Shown in pieces: positions 12,466 to 25,469 of a stretch of 64,000 nt of DNA. The translations under genes and the position numbers were made by a program. How positions within the stretch are numbered: the stretch's first letter is position 1; every line of letters starts with the position of its first letter. The notes under the pieces are model-generated. The model worked only from the letters and a program-made list of their open reading frames with translations. It was not told the DNA's origin and did not search any database. The stretch is from Lycocorax pyrrhopterus obiensis (lineage: Eukaryota > Chordata > Aves > Passeriformes > Paradisaeidae): NCBI GenBank assembly GCA_014706295.1, contig JACSVZ010000024.1, forward strand, positions 3,093,136 through 3,157,135, given 5' to 3'.

Positions 12466-12523
12466 TTTATGATGTCATTAGGAGGCTATAGTCATATTAA
12501 GGAATCCCTCATGACATCATAAA
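12466..12523. promoter_or_regulatory. Inverted pair of CRE/ATF-like sites
   Basis: TTTATGATGTCAT (12466-12478) and ATGACATCATAAA (12511-12523) are exact 13-base inverted repeats separated by 32 bases. Each contains TGATGTCA or TGACATCA, one base from the CRE palindrome TGACGTCA bound by CREB/ATF and Jun-ATF dimers. The pair could form a cruciform-like hairpin or a paired binding site. Function is inferred from the motif alone. Confidence 0.4.
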
Positions 12524-15500
12524 GGATTTGATATTTCACTAATGTTATTTCAGTAGAGTGAAGCTCTGGCATTTTATAGTCTTCACTTTCCCCATAGAAT
12601 TAGGAGTTGTCTAACTACAACCTGGAAGAAATGCAAAAGTAGTCAAATGTCGACTTCAAAAGTTATGGTTAAAGAATGCTAATATATTTGGCTCTTTTGC
12701 AGCACAGTGCACCTTTAGGTGGAGGACATGATGTGTTTATAAAAGATGCCATCTGTGAATCATATCCTCACACAAAGGAAGAATCACACATGCCTTCTAC
12801 TTTTTTTGGTGCACAGAAACAAAGAACTATTTTTCCTGAACACTGACAAACATACCATAGGACAACACCATGGCACCATTTAGTGTAAGAGCACTGAGTT
12901 GTGATGTAATGGTGCAATCAGGAAAACACTGACAATGGAGCCCAAAGCTACAATTTCCTTACATAAGAGGGAAATATAAATCCTGTACTGAGAAAAGATA
13001 CTGATTTGATGGGTTTGGTGTAGGTGGAAAAATCAATATGAGTGCTGTTGCCAACTGTACCATAAGGAGTATGTGAGGACCGAGGTTGGTCATCCTTAGT
13101 GACACCTCCCTGTGCAAGCTCAGCATCCTCATTGCAGCAACACAAGCATTTCCCCAGGTGAAAGTGCTATTAGTTAAGAATAGGGATTGCATGCCCAAGG
13201 GAGAAATCAAATTACAGTTTGCTTTACTGCAGTATTAAGGGATTCTTTGACAAGTCTTTGTGCTGCTCTCTCCTGCCTTCCTGTCCTAATGCACTCAATA
13301 GTATAGAAATATTCTTCATGGTTCCTTAACCATTCCTTTTTTCTCAGAGGAATTACACCTCTGGCTTTACCTTCATTTTCTTTGTTCTCTGAGAGTTCCC
13401 AATGCAAAGGAATTTATTTTTAATCTACATTCCTATGATTTTTGCACTCTTCTCTCTGGTTTCTCCCAATTTATGTAGTAAACAGCAATAATATTTACTG
13501 TATCATTTCAAGATTTTTCATTACTTCTTATCCGTGATTTTGGAACGGTGCTGGAAAGCCAGCTAAATGGCAGAGCACCTGAAGCCCCACTGAATGGCAA
13601 CAGAAATTGAACCTTTACCTTACGCAGAGGCTTCCAAAAATCCTTAGTGTTGACTGCAAAATTCCACTTGAAGCTGTTTTAAGAGCTGGTGAAAATTTTA
13701 CCCATAATGACAGGCAGAAAACTCTGGAATCTAAAAGACTGCCACTTGCATGTTAATCTGAAATGAACACTGTTTTATTTCACATAGAGAACTACACAAA
13801 ATTTAAAAGTCCCTCTGAGAACCCAGCTAGATTTGTGGAAGATCGTTTTTGGCCTGAATCTGTCTGCATTCTGAAAAATCAGTAAATCAGAACAAAAGGG
13901 GTTTTTTATTCCAGAGATGCTACTGCAAGTATGAGTATATAACACCTCAAAGTTATTTTACAACCCCCAAAACAGCTAATTGAACTGTTTCATCTGAGGC
14001 ACAATGCCAGCCCTGCCTGTAACTCTGCATCCTGTTCTTAGATCTGAAGAGGGGAGGAGAGGCAAGAGAAGAGTATGCATTTCAGAAGCACACTGGGAGC
14101 TCAAGGTGTCCGAAATCTTGCTGAGGAGGCTGTCCTTCCTCAGTCCTTGTGGTCCTTAGCCATGTGTTTCTCCCTGTCTGAAAGTGCCCTACTCATCACA
14201 CTGGTGCTGAGCTGTGGCCCCTTGACAATCATAACCCCCGAAGCATCAGATTTTTATTATTGTCAAGGGTACAAAAACGTGTGTCCAAGAGCCTCCCATC
14301 TCCATTGTTCAGCCTGCCAGCTGATGGAAGAGTCACTGACTTACAATCCTGCAATCCAGAGTCTGTCCCTTGCTCTTCCCTGCACTGACACAAAACCCAG
14401 GTGTTGCATCAGAAGTGAAAGGGCTCCAGGGATCAGCAAGACACTTTGGCAATGGGTTCCAGGGCTGTTCTCCTGTGGTCAGTGATGAGCTCTGCCTGTA
14501 AGAAGACTGTGTGTTGTAGGCATTTGCTGCTTTGTGCTCAGCTGAAGCCAGTCCCTGCCATGTGATTTCACAGGCAGCTGGCAGTGCTACTGCAGGTAGC
14601 TTGGGACTTCGGACAGCTGAGGACACAACCCTCTGAGGAACAAACAGTTTTATTTTGTGTACCAACAGTAGCATGCATAGTGAAGATGAATGCAAAAGAG
14701 AGTCCTCAGAGGAAGTCCTGGCATTTGGCATTTTGCAGGGCCATTGGTGGCTTTGTGATCCCTTTTTAAAATTTATAAATCACCAATTAAATGTCTGTTT
14801 GACGGGCTGCACCACCCTGGACATGTCTGGAGATGCCCCAAAGGAGGAGGTGGGAAAGGGGGAGAGTTGCCTGAAGCCTGGGATAGTTATCTGTTTCCTT
14901 TGAACAGAGCAACCAGTCTACCTCTGGGGTTTTGCTTTCACACAAGTTCATCCAGTTCACCTACTTATACTGCTCATTAGTAATAGAATTGTTAGCAGGT
15001 TCACTCCACAGCTGGTAGGGAAGGTGTGCACATGGGTGGCACCTGAAGACAGAAAGTATCTGATTATATCTAATACTATTTGGCTCATCTTCCCAGGTGT
15101 TCTGTTTTGCAGATAATAAACCAGACAACTTTACAGAGGGAGGTACAGGCACACCCTAGCTGTGGGCTCCAGCTGTATTCCAGCATCAGCTCACAAGTGG
15201 GGTACCTGTGCTGGTGAGGAGTTAGGACTATGCCTGCATATACAAGGGAACACAGACATGGATGCTATGACCTGCACAAATGTCACACATGAACAGACTT
15301 GTCACTGATCAGTAGGTTTTCAGAGGCACCTGTGCTCTCAGCCAGTCACTGACACTGAGACGCTCCATTGTCTATGGACACATCCTTCCCCTTGTGCATC
15401 CTTTTCATCTCTCATTTGTGGCCGTTTATACATAAGCTCGTCATGGCATGATATGCTTTCCACAGGTGTAATGCAGCAAGCTATGTTTGCAGCATGGGCT

Positions 15501-18429
15501 GTACCTGCTCAGGGTACAACAGCTGCATAGATGTGACCTGTGTGTTGGAGCAGAATGTCATGTGACAGAACTCAGGTCTGATGTGTGTATAGGAGGAATG
15601 GATCATGCACACTACTCCTGATGACAGGTTGCTCTGTATCTTGGTACAAACAAGGAGAAGGAGGTCTGCCATAGACCTGAGGCTGAGTACTCTGCTCTGT
15701 CATACAATCTGCGTCATCTGTGGTCTTCCTCTGGCTATGAGGCTGAGTACTGATACTGAGAGGTCAGGTGCGAGATTTTCAGCTAGAGGAAGCTGAAGAA
15801 CAGACAGGAAACAGGAAAGAAAGTCTCCCAAAACAATCACAGTTCCCCACCTCTCTCAGTGTTATGTACAATGGTACATATAACCTGCTACACTACATCA
15901 CAGCATGTAAGGGTGAGCAGTTCATTGGTACTGAATGCTCCATCCTGCCCTCACATGCAGATAGTGATCTTGATTTAGCTTTTCTGCCATGGATGCCTTT
16001 GAACTCAGACCTAGCAGAGAGGGATGAATCTTTTCCATCTGATTCATATCCAGAGCTTCTGCTATTTACTCAAGCCTCTTGGGTGGAGACATTGGGCTGG
16101 AGAGCTTGTGGGAACAACTCCCTTCAAGTTCTAGCTGCAATTTGAAAGCTGTGGTGTAGGAAGAAAAACAGGGTAACCAGCCTCTCTTCAAAAGTGAGCC
16201 TTTCTACTCCCCAGAGCAAATGTAGCTCTGACCCCATTTAACACCAGCTCTCTCCCAGAGGTTGGTACATGCACTGTTTCAGGCTCAGAGAAGAACTCCT
16301 CTGCCTGAGTGGAGCAGGTACATGTGTTGAATAAGCTCTTCAGTACCATTACAGTAAGTGTGGAAGTAATTTTTTTTTCTTTTGCATCTGGACTGCAAAA
16401 TTTTTATGGCAGTCAACATTTTTTGCAATGCTAGCTTTAGCAGGAATACATGTTGTATGCATTGAGTGACCCTTCAACAAGTTGATATTTTCACATCTAC
16501 CTCAGAGTGAGCTAGAGACCTCTGGCCAGAGCAGCACTGCTTTAGCTTGTCAAGATGGCTTCATTAGAATTTTCATCACAAATTCAGTGCATGAAATAAG
16601 GTTGGCTTCCAGCCTGGTGACTTGTCTCAGTCACCTATGCTTTTAGTCTGTGTTCAAGATGCGCAAGAATGTCTTACTCAGTGGTAATCATGTCATCTTG
16701 GATTTTTAAAGCTCACCTTTATTCCTGGCAAACCAACACATAATTAGTTTGATAATATTAAATGCACTGGATATTTATGTTATCAGTTATTAATGTACAT
16801 TGCTGATATGTGATTCTACTTGACTTGAACAAAGCACCTTTTATGCTCTAGATGAAACAGGCACTACTTTGCTTAACTATTGGGCAGATGGTAGCCTGAT
16901 AGTCGTTCACCTGCCCCTAGAAAGTGTTGCACTAGTGGACCAGTTTCTTGGGCTATGTCTCTGTGCCTGGTCGTCAAGACCTGCCAGCTGTTGGAATATC
17001 ATTCTTACACATCTTTGGACATAAGTTTAAAAGGTATCATGGAGCTTTTCAGACTAACTGTATGGTGTAGTTTTGAGAGCTATGATTAGAATACCCATTA
17101 TCAGGAAAAAAAGAGAAGAACACACAGATTAACGCACCTCTCGTGTGGTCCAAAAAACCCACTCAGTAGATGCAGCACAATGGCTATTTTCTAAACATTC
17201 ATAGGTAATTGACTCAGTGGAGCTGTGCCTCAGGGCTGCAGAACACTCCATAAACAGTGGTTCAGGCATTCTTCTTCACAAAGAAAGTCCCTTTTCCAAG
17301 GAATTTTTAATGCACCTGAATACATAATGAATAGGAGCAATCTGCAAAGGGCAGGAGCTTGACCAGATAAACTTTACAATAACACAGATATTAAAACTTA
17401 TTTATAATGTCATGTTCTTCTTTCTATTTATGAAACCTCAACATATTTATCTTTATTTAGAAATTATTAGTCCCAAATTGGGCTCAGATGTTTCATCTCC
17501 TGTTTGAATTATGAGCAAGAAAAAATAGTAGAGCAACAATACCCTGGGAATGAGGGCTTTACGTATTTAATCTAATTAATTTATGAGCATTTCCAGGGAC
17601 TCCCTACTACTGCACCTGAATGCCTGGAAATCCTGCATTTTAAGACTTTTCCATTTCATATTTTTTTTCTTCATGCTAATTTGGGCCTCACATCTCCAAC
17701 CCTGTAGCGTTCAATACATAGAAAAGCAGTATTAATGTCTTAGTGCTTATTGTGTCAACTACAATTGAATTAATTTCTCCTGAATTTTTTGTTGGTTATG
17801 CCTGTCTTGTTCTAGTAAGATGCTCAATGATAGCAGGGTAAAAGGTCCCTGTTTGTGGCTTCTCCTGTTCTGTGTGAGGCCTCACCTTTGCTTTGTTCTC
17901 TGAAACAGCAGTAACCAAAACACTGATGTGCTTTCTTTAAACCATGTATCACAGGGGCTTAGTCTCTTTTGAGCTAGTTTTCGTAGGCTTCCAGGAAGCA
18001 GTGGTAGATGTAGTATCATGTGACATGTCGGGGTATCCAAATTTGGTGTCTTTCAAATCTGAATCATGCTCCTGTTTCCCTCTTTGGCAGGTGTGAAAGA
18101 AATTAAAAACTCCTGAATTAGCATTTGCCGTTTGTCAGTGCCATGCTCCCTGACAGAATCAGACTCGTATTGGCGCTTTCTCCCACCCTCTTAATTAATT
18201 TTGCTGTGCTGAGCAAGCGGGCTCCAGCAGGCTCGTTGCTGTGGACTGATCTCCTCATCTGCCTTTGATGTGTCTCCTGGGAGGGGGAGGGTGCAGTGGA
18301 GAAACTCATAAGAGAGACCAGCTATTGCTTATTTTCATGCTGCCTTGGGCAGAGCTCTTCTCTGTCCTCTACTCTTACATGACTTCTTTTTAAACAGTAT
18401 TATATTGTCATAATACAGCAGAGGCTTCT
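12524..18429. other. Unique noncoding DNA
   Basis: No recognised gene. Open frames of 125-136 codons at 14075-14485, 14333-14731 (minus) and 15768-16145 have no homology I recognise. A 13-base direct repeat (GAGGCTGAGTACT) occurs near 15680 and 15740. No LTR or CR1 was detected. Confidence 0.5.
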
Positions 18430-18960
18430 AAGGCCTGGGAGCTGTGGGGGCCTGGGGCCCACATGCACTGTCACTGCAGCAGGAGTTGGTGCATAGAGAC
18501 CCTGTCCACACATGGCCAGGGAGTGTGTTGAAAACTGCAGGGCTGGGCCTGGCTCTCGGGGTGTGTGCCACCCTTGTCTCCAGAGACTTCACCTCTCCAA
18601 GTCCCACAGCTGAGGGCTGGTGCCAGATGGCAGCTGCTCCAGTGCAAGCCAGTGGGCCCTCTGCCCACCCCAGGAGGCTCAGCTCCCACTGAGGACGTTT
18701 CCTTCACTCCCTTGGTCGGCACAGATGGCTGCAGTGCTGCCCTTAGGCCACTCTCCTTCCCATGCCTCCTCTCTGGCCCAGAAAGTCTGTGTCCAGCAGT
18801 GGCTGGGCAAGGGCCACTTTCCCCTGTGGGGTGCAGGAGCTGATTGTGGCTGACAGAACAGGGTGGAAGAGAGGTGCCACCTTGATCAGGAGAGCGCAGG
18901 GCCACTCAGAGCAGGCAGGTTGCCTGCAGCTGCGCTGGGATCGGTGAGGGTCGCTGAGTT
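18430..18960. other. GC-rich, CpG-poor block
   Basis: About 530 bases are clearly richer in G and C than their surroundings but carry few CpG dinucleotides, so this is not a CpG-island promoter. The composition opens overlapping frames on both strands (up to 144 codons on the minus strand, 18471-18905), which is expected where stop codons are rare. No terminal repeats, tandem units or recognised protein were seen. It may be an old repeat whose CpGs have decayed. Confidence 0.4.
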
Positions 18961-19206
18961 GAAACCTCATTTTCCATGGTGCTATCTGGGAATCTGCTGA
19001 GAGCTGGCTGCTGATATATGGAATGAATGAGCTTTGGAAAATGTTGGTGCCTGCCCCTACGTGTATGGCTGCATGTGTGCAAAGCAGGCGCCAATCGGCA
19101 GTGGTGTGCGTCAGACTGGAGTCAGAGACATGGGGCACTTGTTTTCACTGCACCAAAACAAGTAATCACAGCTCTTCATTTTTTGCTCTATTTTCTCTCT
19201 TACTCT

Positions 19207-19256
19207 TTTTTTTTTTTTTTTTTGGTTTGGTTGATTGGTTGATTTTGGGTTTTTTG
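19207..19256 (+). repeat. T-rich low-complexity tract with GATTGGTT repeats
   Basis: A run of about 17 T is followed by GGTTTGGTTGATTGGTTGAT and another T-rich stretch. It lies just upstream of the ERV LTR fragment. Simple low-complexity DNA, no coding meaning. Confidence 0.6.
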
Positions 19257-19289
19257 TAAAATTGCCAAGTATTGCAATGGATTGAACCT

Positions 19290-19497
19290 GGTTGGATGCC
19301 AGCTACCCATCAAAGCCACTCCATCGCTCCCTCCTCAGCTGGGTCAGGGAGAGAATATAATGAAGAGCTCGTGGGTCAAGATAAGGATGGGGAGAGATTG
19401 CTCAGCAATTACTGTCATAGGTAAAACAGACTCAACTTGGGGCATTGAGTTTCATTTATTACTAATCAAATCAGAGTAGAATAATGAGAAATAAACC
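19290..19497 (-). mobile_element. ERV LTR fragment (family D-like, 3' part)
   Basis: The segment contains CCTCAGCTGGGTCAGGGAG, GAGCTCGTGGGTCAAGATAAG, then CAAATCAGAGTAG and AATAATGAGAAATAAA, in the same order as the left part of the LTR at 32098-33484 (which has CTCAGCTGGGCAGAGG, GGCTCATGAGTTGAGAT, GAGGAGGATAATGAGAAG). Both read as the reverse complement of the R/U5 end of a common avian ERV LTR. A TTTATT at 19455-19460 gives AATAAA on the minus strand. The rest of the LTR is missing, so it is a truncated relic. Confidence 0.7.
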
Positions 19498-22400
19498 TTA
19501 ATGTCTCACCATGGTCTTGGTCATGTATTGGTCAAGTATGTCTCTTCTGAAATGAATGCTTCTGTTCTTGCTAAAAGAATACTGTGTATTAATGGGATTT
19601 AGGTCTTTCCCTGCCAGTTTAGTTTGCCAGAAGCTGCAAAGCTGCTTAGATGGCCATACAAAAAACCTAGAAGTACAATCTTGGTTTGTTTTTTTTTTTT
19701 GTAAATTGCCTGAGAAAACGCATTTATAAAAGTTAGTTTCTGGACTACATTGAGGTGAAAGCGCCCAGCGAAAGATTTGACTACTCAATTATTGTTCCCA
19801 CTTTCTGCCATCAGACTAGTCCTTGTGTGAGTTGCTGATACTTGGGCTGCAAGCATGCCATTGTTCAGTTCAGGACCTTCCAGATTAAGCTTAGACATTG
19901 TCCAGTTTTCATTTTAAAATGAAAGAGAACTCAGAATATTCTGTGATTCTGTGAGAATATTATTTACATATCACATATAACATTCTGCACAGCTTGGGTA
20001 GTAGGGAAGGGAAAGAAAGGGCAACAAGTCTGCCTGGTTTAGATTGCTTGAGTCATGAATATTCATCATCTAAATGAAAAGATCTGGAGTTTTCATAGGA
20101 ACTCCACCCACCAAACTGAAATAACTGTTACAGCCTTTGCCAATAAAATGCCAAATGGATAAAAAAGAAGCAACATAGATTGTATGAAGCAACTGTTTTA
20201 AATCCTGAGTTTGGTGGTCAGAAACAAGAGGTCTCCAGCAACAAAACGTAGTTCCATGTCTTGTGATCAAGTATCTTTTAGCAAACACTGAATGTGGAGA
20301 GTGTGCATGGTCTGGACTTTGATTGCCACTGCCTGCACACATCCATGTCTTCATGAGCACCTTGTGGGCACTTTAGCACAGGCTCTTCCTGGGGTTTTGC
20401 GTTGTTTTATATGACTGTAGTAATCTGCTACTGCTAACTCTGCTTGCTTTCTATGTCAATTCTCTTGTATTAAAACACCTAAAAGTCCTTCACTGCTGGT
20501 TTTAATTGCAAGTGTGTTAGCTGCTTCTCTACATAATTACTAAAACGAATGGAGAAAGCAGAGATGAGAGAGTGTAAATGCTCTTCACACAAAAATGCAA
20601 TTACATCTGCAGGCATCTTTCCAACTACTCCATATGTTATATAAAGTTTGGTCTATGTACATATGAAATAATGAGAATATTTGTTTTCCCTTCTCACTTT
20701 ACAATGGATTAATTTCAGACATATTTTATAAGGTATTTCTGATTGTTAGGTAGACAGATGAGTATCTCCTCCAGTACTGTCATATCCACCTCAAAAACCA
20801 AAGAAAAGAGAGTACATGATTATTCCAGTGTATGTGCACTATAAGCAAACACCTGATGTTGTGTGCTCACTGCATTGCTGACCTTCTGAAGTCAGTCTAA
20901 GTTCAGGGAGCCTTTGAACAGCCTCCTGGAAGGGGTGACATAAGGGAAACACCTGCACCTGGGCATCATTTTGCTGAGGACTTGCCTTCACCATGAAATT
21001 AAGACAAGTCTGCACCTGAGTTTCTTCTCCTCAGTTGCTCTCACTGAAATAAAAGCAACTGCATTTAGCAGCTTTATTTGTCCTGAGACTGGCTAAGGTG
21101 TGTTGTGAACTGCTGTTAACTCCTTCTAGCTCTTTTGGGATGCGTGATAGGATTCAGAAGAAAACCCCAGACTAAAGCAGCAGGCGAGGGGGCCCAGCCT
21201 GCATGTGTGTAGCAGAGTGGTTGCAACAATCTCTGGCAGACTGTGCTTAGTCAAGCTTTGTCCCATGTCCAAGCTGAAGAGGTTCTGCCTATGGGGAGCA
21301 CTTAATAAGGAATGGGTTTGTGGCTTGGTTCATTTATATCAGTGTCATAGGATCTGCTGCTCCCGGTGCTCTCCCCAGTCCCTGAAGAGGGTCAGTGTGA
21401 GGTGGTTGCTGCCTCCCCTGTTTTCAAGAGAGTCTTGGCATCAGTCACTGCTCAGCTCCTTGTGACAGACAGAAGCATGGGCTTGCTGTGAGGAGCTTCT
21501 GCCCTGGTTGTTCCTGCCGGGAAAGTCAGAAGAAATTAATCCTAGAATGCTCTCATATATTCCTCAAAGGCAGCAGCTGCAGCAGTGACCTGGTCTGAAT
21601 ACAAGAGTGAGTGAATTGTAGAATTAACTAAACAAAAAGATTTTTTTTTAAGATTTTTCACCAAAAAATGGAAAATTGAATAAATGCTGCTGGGGAAAAA
21701 GTCACAGATACCTGTTAAAAAAAAAAAAAAAGGTTTTCTTTGATGTATTTGACTTACTAACATTTACAAAATTTTTGAAATCCTTTTGTGAGTATGAGTT
21801 TTTACATGAGAAAAAGTCTTTAGTCCATGTTTAGTCCATGTTCAATACTTGCAAAAGTGAAGCTAAAATGCCTTTTCAGGAAGGATTTGGACCTGGAATC
21901 CTTTGATGTCTAGTAACTTACAGAGGACTGGGATCAGGAATGATGACATGTGAGTTGTGTGAGGCAAATGGCAGCTTTACTTGTGGACCAGAAAGTAAAT
22001 ATAATCCATAGAGGGTGTTGTAACGTCATTAGAAACATGGAACAACTTGTAGATAGTTGTGTCTCTCTATCTAAATCCTACACAGATTAAGAAAAGTTTA
22101 TTCATCAGATACATTATTGTTCCAAGTAATTTTAATTTGTTTTTAAAGAAACAATAACAGTCCTTTTACTGAGTTGATTCAAATATCCTTACACAGGCAG
22201 TGCTGAAATAAATGCAAGATATAATTAAACTTTGGGGACCATAAAAGCACAGATCATTTGTATCACTCAAGATAGAACCCAAAATCTGACATCAGTGAAG
22301 CCAGTAGCAAATTTCTTTTTGCTATGCCACTCTTTGAAGGAGGTTCTTAAACAGAAAAGATATTTGATTGTTCACATAGGGAACATTCTAGTGGTATTGT

Positions 22401-25313
22401 ACTTAATAAAATATTCTAGACTGTTATGTAGTAACATTCTTTTTGAAGGGTGTAATATTTGAAGAATATTCCATTTGAGTGGAAATCACTCAAATTAAAA
22501 CTGACTTATTTTTTTAAAAATACACTGTAAGATGCATGATAATATATAAAAAATGGGGAAAATATACTTCATAAAATACAAAAATTTGCTACCATAAAGC
22601 AAGTAAGATTTTTCAGCCCAATGTGCTGTTTGTGCTGCCTCTGTTTTCCATGCTACAAATCTTTGTTTCTCATTTTCAACCAAATTTTTGGTTTATGTCA
22701 TGACTCCTCAGGAGTATCTAGAGGAAGTTTTTATGCAAGACAGTGGTTTCTGAGATTTATATGACAAGCCTGGATAAAATTCAAATTACTCTGATTTAAT
22801 CCATTTGGAGCGGCTGCACTAAATCACTGTAGCTGTTGCTGACATACCAGCCCACAGAAACCTGGAAGCCGATGATATAAGTTTATCTGCGTATCTACAG
22901 GTGAAAACTCAGACAGCCTTGAATTGCAGCAAGAGGTGTTTGCCTCTGTTCTGAATATATTTGGGGAATGAGCAGGGGCTGCTTCTTTGAGCACTCTGTG
23001 AGAAGTCTTACTGTGCTTTTCCTCTTGAAATAAATTGTCCTCAAGGTTATGCTATCTTTCAGAATATACAGTAGGAACTTTCCCTTTCCCTTTTTTTTTT
23101 CCCCACTGACACAGGCCACAACCTTATTTATTCAAGAAATACACATCAGGGAGCCAAATATTCATAAATTACCTACTGCTGCAGTAAGCATCCACTTGAC
23201 AAGCCTGCAGCTGGCCTCAGCCTCCTGACAGGAGGTTCCAGTTGGGAACCTGGAATTCCTGCGGTCACCCTATCTGTGCTCTCTCCTGTTTGAGGGAACC
23301 TCCAACTTTCTAGGCCAGGATTTGGCTTACAGGTAAAAGGAAATAGAAAATGAAGACGTCTTTAGGCAGCTGTATAAATCCTTTTGACATGGCTTTGAGT
23401 AAATGTGCAACAGCAGCATCCACCTCTTACCATTCTGATGCAAATTTTGCATCTGCTGATATTTATAAATAAACTTTGAGGTCTCAGGCATTCCACTTTA
23501 AGCTGATTGTGTTACAGAACAATTGCAAGATCAACAATGTCTAGAATTGCAATTAAGGGTGTGAATTTTGAGAAATAGTTCATAGAAGCTACTTGCCCTA
23601 TGGGCAAAGAGACAACTGTGGATCCTGAGTTGTCAGGCTGGCACCTGATGCACCTTTCAGCATCCATTACAGGGACTTAAAATTTATATAAAGAAGCAAA
23701 GAAAAAAAGCTGTGTTTCATTCAGATCAACTGCCAAGTGATACTTTGAACAAGCAGGGTTTAGATCCCATTTCTCTCTGGGTTATCCTCTGAGGTTATGT
23801 TGTATGGATGTTGTGAATAGGAAATGAAAGTTTGTGGGGGCTCTCTGTAAGTCACCAGATACAGACTCAGGAACTTGACTTGCAGCATTTACCTGCCAAG
23901 CAGGATTATGTACAGAAAGCTTTTGGTTGGAAGAAGTATGGTGAAATGTTAAAGTTTAGTTCTGTTCTTGAGTATATCCTTTCTGGCAGCTGCACTGAAG
24001 TGCAGCTATTGAGCCTCCCACAGTGTGCCAGAATCACAGCCCCTTCCTTCCAGTACAGAGAAGAGGGCTGCAGAGACAGACATACTAAACGTATTTTTCT
24101 CTTTAAAACCATTTTCAAAATTTTGTTTTTGGATGAACCAATAAATAATGAACTCTATTAGGATAAACAGAGTACTTACAGCAGCTATAATGCACACATA
24201 AAAGTTGGAACAGGAGGTTTGAAATGTTTCCATATTTCACAATAGAGCTTTAGTCAGTTCTGTCATCACTGTGCTGAGCCAGATAATGTCTGGGAAGGAA
24301 TACATGAGAGCTTCCCTGTCCTGTTTTGGGATAGAAGAGACGGGGGTGCCAAGTTTGAGCAGGTGGAGGGAAGTTGTTGCTGTTATAACATTCCTGAGCC
24401 TGAGTGCATGTGAGGTGAAGGCAGCCCAGGCGCAGTGCTCTGAGAGGCTCTGGACACAGTTGCAGTGCATATGCAGTGGCCATTACATCATGGAAAGGGC
24501 AGCTGGGGAATGAAACTGGTGTTTGGACTGAGAGTGTTTCCAAAACAATACCAAGTTCTTTTTTCCTGTCCTCTCAGTTATACCACCTGTGTGCCTGGGA
24601 AAAGCGAAGCCTGTTGAACAACTCCAGTAAATTGTAGGTGTGGAGTGAAATGCCTGGAGAGTAGAGAATAGGCAGTGCCAACCCTAGCCACTACCTTATT
24701 AAATTTAAGATGAAAGGCCTCAACCCCTTCAGTCTCTCTTCAGACAGCCCCAGATTAAAATTTTTGGAATCCTGCAAGCTACTCTGCTTTGCTTAGGAAA
24801 GCTAATAACAATTTCAAATACCTGCCTTGTGGTGGAGGAACCCCTGACAAAAGTAGGTGGTTGGAAGAGATGCCAGATCAGGAGTAAATCAATTTCAGGA
24901 TGGCGTAACTTCTTCCAATTGTGAAGTGCCTTGATCTTGATCTCTCTTACATGCCCTGCAGAACTGGCAAGTAAAGGGAAAAGCCAACCTCCAACTTTTC
25001 TTTGTGTCGGTGGATATCCTGCTCAAATCTGTACGTTTTTTTCTTTCTTTCCTGCATTGGGTTCATCAGCTGCTATTCAGAAACATCTCCTACTCAAGGA
25101 TCTCCACTGTGTAACTCCCCTAAATGTTGCCATATTATCACACTGCTGTATGAGTCTGTTGTAATTCTCTACTTGGACAACCTCTGCTGAAACAGGTCCA
25201 GAGTCAGAACAGAAAGATCTTTTTCCTTTTTTAAGGAGGAAAACTTCTTAGTACCTGGGAGAAGTAAGGAAGAAGGTGAATTTTGTTTTGTTTTCCTACC
25301 ATCCCCTTTTCAG
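19498..25313. other. Unique noncoding DNA
   Basis: AT-rich sequence with no recognised gene or interspersed repeat. Minor low complexity: an 11-base tandem duplication (TTTAGTCCATG) near 21820-21842, a 12-A run near 21720, and a T-rich tract at about 23090. Open frames are short and unsupported. Confidence 0.5.
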
Positions 25314-25469
25314 CCATCCACCCCAAAGAAGAGTCCAGGGAAGAACAGCCTCCAGTGTATTGTGTCCTCTAAAGGGTCTGTCCTGTCACCTCTCCCTGCT
25401 CTGGTCAGCATCAAAGCTAATGTGTATTTGCAGTTCTGTGTGGTCAAGGCTGAGACCTCGGCTCAGAGA
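25314..25469 (+). other. Candidate coding exon, unknown protein
   Basis: A strong 3' splice site (TTTTCCTACCATCCCCTTTTCAG, pyrimidine tract over about 30 bases) precedes a segment of 156 bases that is open in phase 0 and ends at AGA|GTAATT, a moderate donor. The 52 codons begin PSTPKKSPGKNS and include the stretch PALVSIKANVYLQFCVVKAE. The length is an exact multiple of three. I recognise no family, and no second exon in a matching phase was found nearby. It is equally possible that the splice signals are chance. Confidence 0.2.

Noticed and set aside
14075..14731. Overlapping 136- and 132-codon frames as paired genes
   Set aside because: No recognised product and opposite-strand overlap; probably chance.
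18471..18905. 144-codon minus frame in the GC-rich block
   Set aside because: The block is stop-poor in several frames at once; the product is Pro/Ser/Gly-rich and unrecognised.
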